A stretch of DNA of 64,000 nucleotides from an uncultured Faecalibacterium sp. (lineage in GTDB: Bacteria > Bacillota > Clostridia > Oscillospirales > Ruminococcaceae): the NCBI GenBank assembly GCA_937880095.1, contig CALFLK010000025.1:124001-188000 (forward strand), read 5' to 3'. The notes under the pieces are model-generated. The model saw only the letters and a program-made list of their open reading frames with translations, did no database searches and was not told where the DNA came from. Shown here piece after piece: positions 57,630 through 64,000 of this stretch. The position numbers and the translations under genes were made by a program. Every line of letters begins with the position of its first letter. The first letter of the stretch is position 1.

Positions 57630-59624
57630 TTAAACGTCCAGGTTTGCATACTTGGCGTTGCGCTCAATGAACTGGCGGCGGGGTTCCACCTGGTCGCCCA
57701 TCAAAATGGAGAAGGCCTCGTCTGCCTTTTCCGCGTCCTCTACGGTGATCTGCACGATCACGCGGTTGTCCGGGTTCATGGTGGTTTCCCACAGCTGCTC
57801 GGGGTTCATTTCACCAAGGCCCTTATAGCGGTTTACCTTTGCACCGGGCATCTCGGCAGACAGGATCTTCATTTCCTCGTCGTCGTAAGCATACTTGACG
57901 GTGTTGCCCTTCTGCAGTTTGAACAGCGGGGGCTGCGCTACATACACATGACCGCCATCAATCAGCGGACGCATATAGCGGAAGAAGAAGGTTAGCATCA
58001 AGGTACAGATATGCGAGCCGTCCACGTCAGCATCGGCCATGATAAAGACTTTATCATAGCGCAGCTTTTGGATATCGAACTCTTCGCCAATGCCGCAGCC
58101 CAGTGCCTGCACAACGGGCATCAGCTTTTCGTTGCCGTAGATTTTATCGGCGCGTGCCTTTTCTACGTTCAGCATCTTACCCCACAGGGGCAGGATTGCC
58201 TGGATTGCACTGTCTCGGCCCATCTTTGCGGAGCCGCCTGCAGAGTCACCCTCGACGATAAACAGTTCGGTACGGCTGGGGTCTTTTTCGCGGCAGTCTG
58301 CCAGCTTACCCGGCATACGGGTGCTTTCCAGTGCAGACTTGCGGCGCACCATTTCGCGGGCTTTCTTTGCTGCTTCACGAGCACGGGCAGCCTGCGTTGC
58401 CTTTTCAAAGATTGCCTTTGCAACGGCGGGGTTCTCCTCGAAAAACTCCATCAGCTTGGTATAGGTCATGCTGCTGACCAGCGTGCGGATTTCGGTGTTG
58501 CCCAGCTTTGCCTTGGTCTGACCTTCAAACTCTGCTTCCTGCAGCTTCACGCTGATAACGCAGGTCAAACCTTCGCGCACGTCCGCACCGGACAGGTTAT
58601 CGTCCTTATCCTTCAGGATGTTGTGGCTGCGACCGTAATCGTTGAACACACGGGTCAAAGCAGACTTAAAGCCTTCCTCGTGGGTACCGCCGTCGGGCGT
58701 ATTAACGTTATTTGCAAAGCTCAGCAGCAGCTCATTATAGCTGGAGTTGTACTGCAATGCGATTTCTGCTTCGCCGCGGTCGGTGGTGCCGTGCAGGTAA
58801 ATGACATCCGGATGCAGCACATCCAGTGCGCGCTTCTTATTCAGGAATGTAACGAAAGAACGGATACCGCCTTCGTAGCACATGGATTCCTGACGGTAGC
58901 AGGGCTCGCCCTCATTGCCGTCATCATCAATGGGGGTGTACAGCTCACGCTCATCGGTCAGGGTGATGCGCACACCAGCGTTCAGGAAGCTCTCCTCACG
59001 CAGACGCTTTTCCAGCGTATCAAAATCGTAGTGGGTGGTTTCACGGAACATTTCCGGATCGGGCTTGAAACGAACCACCGTGCCGGTCTTTCCGTCTGCC
59101 ACAGAACCGAGCTTTTCCAGCGGGCCCTGGGCATCACCACGGCAGAAACGCTGCTGATACTCGAAGCCGTCACGCTTGACGTTGACTTCCAGCCATTCGG
59201 AGCAGGCGTTAACAACCGAAGCACCAACACCGTGCAGACCACCGGCTACCTTATAGCCGGAGTTCTCGCCGCCGAACTTACCGCCGGCGTGCAGGATGGT
59301 GTAAACAACCGTCACAGCAGGCAGACCGGTATCGGGCTGGGTATCCACGGGAATGCCACGGCCGTTATCCGAAACACGGATCACGTCGTCCTTCTCGATG
59401 GTAACTTCAATGTGGTCGCAGTAACCCGCCAAAGCCTCGTCGATGGCATTGTCTACGATCTCGTACACCAGGTGATGCAAGCCGCGCGGGCCGGTAGAAC
59501 CAATGTACATACCGGGACGCTTGCGCACTGCTTCCAGGCCTTTCAGGACCTGGATTTCACTGCCGCCGTACTCGTGGTCGGTAGCGGTGCTCACCTCATT
59601 TTTCTGCATGATTTCTTCTGCCAT
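57630..59624 (-). CDS. gyrB: DNA gyrase subunit B
   Basis: A 664-residue ATPase subunit of gyrase. GHKL ATP-binding motifs (EIVDNAIDEALAGYCD, VSDNGRGIPVD, GLHGVGASVVNA) precede the transducer and the TOPRIM domain (EGDSAGGSAKMGRD, and DADVDGSHI). Length matches the shorter Gram-positive type without the E. coli insertion. GGAGGT precedes the ATG. A strong promoter lies inside the 3' end of remB, and gyrA follows. Confidence 0.97.
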   Translation of the reverse strand: MAEEIMQKNEVSTATDHEYGGSEIQVLKGLEAVRKRPGMYIGSTGPRGLHHLVYEIVDNAIDEALAGYCDHIEVTIEKDDVIRVSDNGRGIPVDTQPDTGLPAVTVVYTILHAGGKFGGENSGYKVAGGLHGVGASVVNACSEWLEVNVKRDGFEYQQRFCRGDAQGPLEKLGSVADGKTGTVVRFKPDPEMFRETTHYDFDTLEKRLREESFLNAGVRITLTDERELYTPIDDDGNEGEPCYRQESMCYEGGIRSFVTFLNKKRALDVLHPDVIYLHGTTDRGEAEIALQYNSSYNELLLSFANNVNTPDGGTHEEGFKSALTRVFNDYGRSHNILKDKDDNLSGADVREGLTCVISVKLQEAEFEGQTKAKLGNTEIRTLVSSMTYTKLMEFFEENPAVAKAIFEKATQAARAREAAKKAREMVRRKSALESTRMPGKLADCREKDPSRTELFIVEGDSAGGSAKMGRDSAIQAILPLWGKMLNVEKARADKIYGNEKLMPVVQALGCGIGEEFDIQKLRYDKVFIMADADVDGSHICTLMLTFFFRYMRPLIDGGHVYVAQPPLFKLQKGNTVKYAYDDEEMKILSAEMPGAKVNRYKGLGEMNPEQLWETTMNPDNRVIVQITVEDAEKADEAFSILMGDQVEPRRQFIERNAKYANLDV

Positions 59625-59699
59625 TCCGTACCTCCGTATCATTGCTCCTCATCAAAAGGAGCGGGAAATGAATCCTCGTAGTTACTTATCAGTTACTTG

Positions 59700-59727
59700 A
59701 TTATATCTTGCAATTCTCCGCTGTCAA
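59700..59727 (-). promoter_or_regulatory. Promoter of gyrB-gyrA
   Basis: TTGACA and TATAAT, 16 bases apart. Just downstream AAGTAACT occurs twice with an 11-base period (59680-59698 on the plus strand as AGTTACTT), a possible control site. Confidence 0.85.
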
Positions 59728-59972
59728 ACGGTGATGCGCCGTTCCATCGCAGCAGGAGAAAGGTCGGACAAATAAACGGTATCCACCATTACGCCGGTGG
59801 TCAGCACATAGCTTTTCGGGATATCGTCAGAAAGGGCAACCACTGCGCCTTCTTTCTGGGAGCGGTTCAGAAATTCCTGACCTCGCTTGGAAACTGTGGT
59901 GGTTTCCATATCGAACACGCCTACCACATCCCTGGTATTGATGACATAATCCTGTCCCAAATGCAGATACAT
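59724..59972 (-). CDS. remB: Extracellular matrix regulator RemB / DUF370 protein
   Basis: An 82-residue DUF370 protein beginning MYLHLGQDYVI and containing TRDVVGVFDME, as in B. subtilis RemB (YaaB), which sits at the same place between recF and gyrB. The related RemA binds DNA as an oligomer to activate matrix genes. AAAGGGA precedes the chosen ATG. Its 3' end overlaps the gyrB promoter. Confidence 0.9.
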   Translation of the reverse strand: MYLHLGQDYVINTRDVVGVFDMETTTVSKRGQEFLNRSQKEGAVVALSDDIPKSYVLTTGVMVDTVYLSDLSPAAMERRITV

Positions 59973-60016
59973 AATAGGTCCCTTTCTTTTTTGATCTAGG
60001 CTTTTGCCGACAAGAA

Positions 60017-61111
60017 TCAATCTCTGACTTTTGTCAGTACACCGCCATCCATGCGGTAAATAACACCATCTGTCTTTAAGAAATCTGCGTCATCGCAGCT
60101 GGTCACAAAAGTCTGCTTTTCCTCCATGCGGGTAAGCAGGTATGCCTTGCGGCTTTCGTCCAGCTCACTCAGCACATCGTCCAGCAGCATGACCGGCCAT
60201 TGACCAGTAATTTCCTTTACGCAGGCAGCTTCTGCCAATTTCAAACTCAGCACTGCGCTGCGCTGCTGCCCTTGGCTGGCGTAAACTTTTGCGCTGTGCC
60301 CATCCAACGAGATTGCAAAATCCTCTCGGTGGGGGCCGTACAAACTCATACCCGCATGAATCTCCTCGCCCCGGTGTTGATGTAACGTATCCAGTAACTT
60401 GCCCGACTCGAATATCGGCTCATAAGCAAGCGACAGGGTTTCTGCCCCATGGGAAAGCCGCGCATAATTTTCTACGGCAAAGGGGCTTAGTAACTCCAGA
60501 TAGGCAAGGCGTCTGTGCTGGATTTCCTCGCCCCGCGCTGCAATCTCACAGTTCAGGGCTTCCAGAATATCCGCCGCACCGGTGGTGATTTCATATTTTT
60601 TTAAGAGGGCATTTTTCTGGGTCATCGCCCGGGTATAGCGGCGATATACTGCCAGATAACCGGGATACATCTGACACAATGCGGCATCCAGAAATTTGCG
60701 CCGGCCGTCAGGGCTGCCTTTCACCAAGCTCAAATGTCCCGGATCAAACACGACAGCAGGGAAGCTGCCAGCAATACTGGCAGCACGTCCCCGATCCACA
60801 TCGTTCACTCTTGCGCGGCGACCGGGCTTTTCGCTGCCCGGTGGACCGACGGTGATGCGCACGCTGCTTTCGACCCCATCATCCCGTTGGGTGACAGCAT
60901 CCAAAGCAGCAAAAGGCGCGCCCCGTTTGATGAGTTCGGCATCTTTTCCGCCGCGGAAACTCTTGCCGCCCGTCAGCAGCCAGACCGCTTCCAACAGGTT
61001 AGTTTTGCCTTGTCCGTTGTTGCCGCAGATGACGGTCAGCTCCCGGCCGGGGATCAAATTTGCCTGTTCGATGTTGCGATACTGTACTGCCTGCAAAGAC
61101 AAAAGCCGCAT
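60017..61111 (-). CDS. recF: DNA replication and repair protein RecF
   Basis: A 364-residue SMC-like ATPase that helps load RecA at gaps. The Walker A motif is GNNGQGKTNLLEA, the signature region is SQGQQRSAVLSLKLA and Walker B is MLLDDVLSELD. Its start is three bases after the yaaA stop with GGGGC as a weak ribosome site, implying coupled translation. Confidence 0.95.
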   Translation of the reverse strand: MRLLSLQAVQYRNIEQANLIPGRELTVICGNNGQGKTNLLEAVWLLTGGKSFRGGKDAELIKRGAPFAALDAVTQRDDGVESSVRITVGPPGSEKPGRRARVNDVDRGRAASIAGSFPAVVFDPGHLSLVKGSPDGRRKFLDAALCQMYPGYLAVYRRYTRAMTQKNALLKKYEITTGAADILEALNCEIAARGEEIQHRRLAYLELLSPFAVENYARLSHGAETLSLAYEPIFESGKLLDTLHQHRGEEIHAGMSLYGPHREDFAISLDGHSAKVYASQGQQRSAVLSLKLAEAACVKEITGQWPVMLLDDVLSELDESRKAYLLTRMEEKQTFVTSCDDADFLKTDGVIYRMDGGVLTKVRD

Positions 61112-61114
61112 CGC

Positions 61115-61330
61115 TTACTGCCCCGCACGCACGGTGACTGACTGGCCATCCAGCTCAACCACATCACCGGGTACACACTTTTTGCCGCGCATGGTGCAAA
61201 CCTCGCCATTCAAGGTTACTGCGCCAGCCTGCACAGCCTCTTTTGCTTCACCACCGGTTTCGCAGATGCCGGCAAATTTCAGCAGTGCGTCCAGCTTGAT
61301 AAAAGGCGTATGGATCTGAATATATTCCAT
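61115..61330 (-). CDS. yaaA: S4 domain RNA-binding protein YaaA/RlbA
   Basis: A 71-residue S4-like protein (IKLDALLKFAGICETGGEAKEAVQAGAVTLNGE), found between dnaN and recF in most Firmicutes. It probably binds rRNA. AAGGAATG precedes the ATG. Confidence 0.92.
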   Translation of the reverse strand: MEYIQIHTPFIKLDALLKFAGICETGGEAKEAVQAGAVTLNGEVCTMRGKKCVPGDVVELDGQSVTVRAGQ

Positions 61331-61412
61331 AATGTTTCCATTCCTTTTTGTATAGTATATTAAGATTCTACAAATCGCAATCCATTAAATTTCGTTGTTG
61401 CGTCATTTTTGT

Positions 61413-62522
61413 TTAGTCGTTCTTGAAGCGCACCGGCAGCACCAGATAGATGAAATCTTCGCCTTCCACCGGCAATACCTTGACCGGGCTCAGCGGGCCG
61501 CTGATGGCAAAGCGAACTTTGTCGGTATCTGCATAGCGCAGGGCGTCCAGCAGGTAACGGTTATTGAAACCGATCTCAACTGATTCGCCTTCGGTCTTGG
61601 CATCGAACTCGTCCACCACACGACCCAGATTGGTCTGGCAGCGCACGGTAACGTGTCCGTCTTCGAACAACACACGCAGCGGATTCTTCAGGCGCTCGGT
61701 GATGATCAGAGAAGCGCGCTCGATGGTATCGATGAACTCCTTGCAGTCCACAACAACCTCAGTGCGGCTGCCGGAAGGAATGACATTGCGATAGTTCAAG
61801 AACTCGCCTTCGATCAGGCGGCTCAGAATGGTGTAACCATTGGTCTTGAACACCACATAGCGACGGTTCGCAAACAGATAAACGTCTTCGTTTTCATCAT
61901 CGGGCAGCAGACGGTTCACTTCGTTCATGGTCTTTGCCGGAATGATGATGCGGATTTCTTTGGTTGCCATGACCGGGCGTTCCACGATTGCCAAGCGGTA
62001 GCCGTCCAGCGCAACAACCGTCAGTTTATCCGGCTCGATTTCGAACAGCTCACCGGTATGTGCCGGTTTTTTATCATCCTGGCTGACTGCGTACAAGGTA
62101 TGACCGATAATTTCTTTCAGCATACCGGCTTTCATAATCAGGGTATGTTCCTCGGCAACTGCTGTGGGCAGATCCGGGAAGTCACTTGCAGACATACTCT
62201 GAATTTCAAATTCCGCAACACCGCCGCGGATCAGCGTTTTGCCGTTTTCCTCGACAGCGATGGTGACGTCACCTGCCGGCATACGGTGGATCATGTCACT
62301 AAGTAACTTGGCGTTTAGTACGATTTCACCTGTTTCTCGGACATTGGCTTCGATGGTTTTCGTAATACCCATTTCCAGATCGTAACCGGTCAGGGTCAGC
62401 TGGAAGCCATTTGCCTGCAGCAGGATGCCTTCCAGCACGGGAATTGACGAACGCGCAGTGACGGCCTTGGATACACCATCGATTGCATTACTCAGAGTAG
62501 ATTTATCACAGACAATATTCAC
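61413..62522 (-). CDS. dnaN: DNA polymerase III subunit beta (sliding clamp)
   Basis: A 369-residue processivity clamp with the normal three-domain layout, ending in LPVRFKND; the C-terminal region carries the protein-binding pocket residues around VLPV. The start is a GTG (followed by Asn-Ile-Val) with AAAGGAG eight bases upstream; an ATG six codons earlier overlaps that ribosome site and is rejected. Confidence 0.96.
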   Translation of the reverse strand: MNIVCDKSTLSNAIDGVSKAVTARSSIPVLEGILLQANGFQLTLTGYDLEMGITKTIEANVRETGEIVLNAKLLSDMIHRMPAGDVTIAVEENGKTLIRGGVAEFEIQSMSASDFPDLPTAVAEEHTLIMKAGMLKEIIGHTLYAVSQDDKKPAHTGELFEIEPDKLTVVALDGYRLAIVERPVMATKEIRIIIPAKTMNEVNRLLPDDENEDVYLFANRRYVVFKTNGYTILSRLIEGEFLNYRNVIPSGSRTEVVVDCKEFIDTIERASLIITERLKNPLRVLFEDGHVTVRCQTNLGRVVDEFDAKTEGESVEIGFNNRYLLDALRYADTDKVRFAISGPLSPVKVLPVEGEDFIYLVLPVRFKND

Positions 62523-62884
62523 AAGAAGCGCTCCTTTCATTTGGTAGAAATGCTGTTGTATCGCTTTTCGCTTATTAGCAAGCGCAGCGTAGTTAAACTT
62601 ACTTGTTGCAGTATTAGTAGTAGGGGGTGGGGAAACTGTGGAAAACTGGAAAAAGTGGCAGTAGCCTGCGGGGAAAGCCGCTCTTTTGCTTTGGGGATTT
62701 CCACAGGAATAAGTTGTTGAAAGTTACTTGCGATTTTTTCTTTCCACAAAAACGGTGGAAAAAGTTTTTAACTTGTGGAAAAGGCGGGTGAAAAAGTTGA
62801 AAACGTAAAACTGAGATGTATCAAATATACATACAGCCTTTTCCGCAAGGCTTTCATCGGTGGAAAACAGGCGTACCCCCGTTA
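62523..62884. other. dnaA-dnaN intergenic region with DnaA boxes (likely oriC part)
   Basis: A 362-base gap with repeated DnaA-box-like 9-mers: TGTGGAAAA at 62637 and 62774, ATTTCCACA at 62697 (opposite strand) and CTTTCCACA at 62740, plus two GGTGGAAAA elements (from about 62755 and 62859). An AT-rich stretch (about 62730-62830) could be the unwinding element. A small hairpin (AGCCTT/AAGGCT, 62835-62852) may end dnaA. Confidence 0.65.
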
Positions 62885-64000
62885 TTATGCGCGAATATTG
62901 CTGATAATATCGTCCACAGTTTCCTTCAGGCGCTGATCGTCACGCATTTCCCGTTCAATGGTTTTCAGGGAGTAGACAATGGTGGAGTGATCGCGACCGC
63001 CAAACTCACGACCGATTTCCTCGGTGCTCATGCCGGTGATTTCACGCAGGATGTAAATAGCGGCACGGCGTGCGCTGGATACAGCTGCATTGCGCTTTGC
63101 GCTGCGCAGGTCCTCTGCGGAAACATTGAAGGTGCGGCTGACTTCGCTCAGAATCTTGTCAATCGTGACAGGAATCGGCTGGGTTTCATTCAAAATGTCC
63201 TTGATGGCATTCTGTGCCACGCTGATAACCGGCTGAATACCCTCCAGCATATGGTAGGCGTTCAGCTTTTTGACAGCGCCCTCCAGCTGGCGGATGTTGT
63301 TTTTCAAGTGATGTGCGATATATTCTGCCACATCTTCGGGCAGTTCCAGGTTCAGCAGCTCCGCCTTGCGCTTTACGATTGCCACGCGGGTTTCAAAATC
63401 AGGCGGCTGCACGTCTGCGTTCAGACCCATCTCGAAACGGGTGCGCAGGCGCTCTTCCAGACTCTTGATTTCCTTGGCGGGGCGGTCCGATGCGATAACG
63501 ATCTGCTTGTGTGCATCGTACAGGGTGTTGAAGGTGTGGAAGAATTCTTCCTGGGTAGACTCCTTGCCTGCGATGAACTGAATATCGTCGATCAACAGCA
63601 GATCCGCTGCACGATAGCGCAGACGGAATTCTTCGGTGCTGCCGTTGCGGATGGATGCGATCAGATCGTTGGTGAACTGCTCACAGGTGGTGTAGATGAT
63701 CATATAATCCGGATGGGTACGCTTGATTTCGGTCTGAATTGCCGTCAAAAGGTGGGTTTTGCCCAGTCCGGAACCGCCGTAGATGAACAGCGGGTTATAT
63801 GCAAAAGCCGGGTTGGCTGCAACTGCCTGTGCCGCCGCAAATGCAAAGGAGTTGGAAGAACCCTTGATAAAATTATCGAAGGTAAATTCATAATTTCCTT
63901 GCGGGCTGAGGGGGTTGTTGTCATACTGCTGCGACAAAATCACCTCATGGGGCGGGGTGGAGGGGACGACGAGACTGATTTCCACATCAAAGCCCAAAAC
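62885..64000 (-). CDS. dnaA: Chromosomal replication initiator DnaA (5' end outside window)
   Basis: About 370 C-terminal residues of DnaA; the reading frame continues past the right edge, so domain I is missing from the window. The AAA+ domain is complete (FTFDNFIKGSSN, Walker A GGSGLGKTHLL, Walker B LLLIDDIQF, sensor residues IVIASDRP) and domain IV carries the DNA-binding signature GGRDHSTIVY. It is the first gene of the origin-proximal set, transcribed leftward. Confidence 0.97.
   Translation of the reverse strand, partial: VLGFDVEISLVVPSTPPHEVILSQQYDNNPLSPQGNYEFTFDNFIKGSSNSFAFAAAQAVAANPAFAYNPLFIYGGSGLGKTHLLTAIQTEIKRTHPDYMIIYTTCEQFTNDLIASIRNGSTEEFRLRYRAADLLLIDDIQFIAGKESTQEEFFHTFNTLYDAHKQIVIASDRPAKEIKSLEERLRTRFEMGLNADVQPPDFETRVAIVKRKAELLNLELPEDVAEYIAHHLKNNIRQLEGAVKKLNAYHMLEGIQPVISVAQNAIKDILNETQPIPVTIDKILSEVSRTFNVSAEDLRSAKRNAAVSSARRAAIYILREITGMSTEEIGREFGGRDHSTIVYSLKTIEREMRDDQRLKETVDDIISNIRA

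Noticed and set aside
1..64000. CRISPR arrays, transposases, integrases or prophage genes
   Set aside because: None seen. The only repeats are the short ones listed, and gene content is core chromosomal.

Overview
The window looks like the left flank of a chromosomal replication origin in an anaerobic Gram-positive gut-type Firmicute. I infer an Oscillospiraceae/Faecalibacterium-like organism from fermentative enzymes (pyruvate:ferredoxin oxidoreductase, pyruvate formate-lyase, Fe-S L-serine dehydratase), Gram-positive regulators (RicT, RemB, RelQ, YitT proteins), moderately high GC coding sequence and no outer-membrane genes. This is inference from gene content, not from a tree. No prophage, transposase, CRISPR array or rRNA was seen.

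Right end (about 55-64 kb): dnaA (cut by the window edge), dnaN, yaaA (S4), recF, remB, gyrB and gyrA all run leftward, with a DnaA-box-rich gap between dnaA and dnaN. Most genes in the window share this orientation, that is, they point away from the origin.

47-54 kb: a pyruvate formate-lyase operon in which the enzyme is split. The core ORF lacks the glycyl-radical domain, which is a separate 80-aa ORF; between them lies a 60-aa Cys-rich ORF that resembles the start of that domain; pflA follows. Beside it are a small HTH/membrane protein pair, an unknown exported protein, and a YcxB-like/VTC-domain pair. 39-47 kb: PFOR, a cation exchanger, a Nudix hydrolase, an RluA-type enzyme, RelQ, MgtE and a second YitT protein. 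This stretch has two unusual non-coding regions: a tandem array of stem-loops with an invariant loop (40.65-40.96 kb), and an mgtE leader with a short ORF starting M-D-P-D followed by an intrinsic terminator.

27-36 kb: housekeeping genes (D,D-carboxypeptidase, BirA, phosphoesterase, RsmI, a tRNA/rRNA-type N6 methyltransferase, a 55-aa ferredoxin, RicT, HolB), an XRE regulator and a FabG-like reductase. 19-27 kb: galE, galM, an RND-type exporter with a long coiled-coil insertion translationally coupled to its TetR regulator, a tRNA-Arg gene, and a lysine riboswitch in front of an NhaC-family carrier, which is therefore probably a lysine transporter. 1-19 kb: radical SAM/SPASM protein, YitT, MerR, a gamma-carbonic-anhydrase-like protein, a lipoprotein, tRNA-Ser, an ABC-F ATPase, a secreted nuclease, a GIY-YIG/GNAT fusion, MYG1, a cell-wall amidase, a HAD phosphatase, a cyclase-family protein, a NusG-II protein, trigger factor and L-serine dehydratase.

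Most transcription units can be delimited: sigma-A-like promoters with 16-18 bp spacers and strong intrinsic terminators are readable throughout. Start codons were chosen by Shine-Dalgarno position and often differ from the longest open frame.
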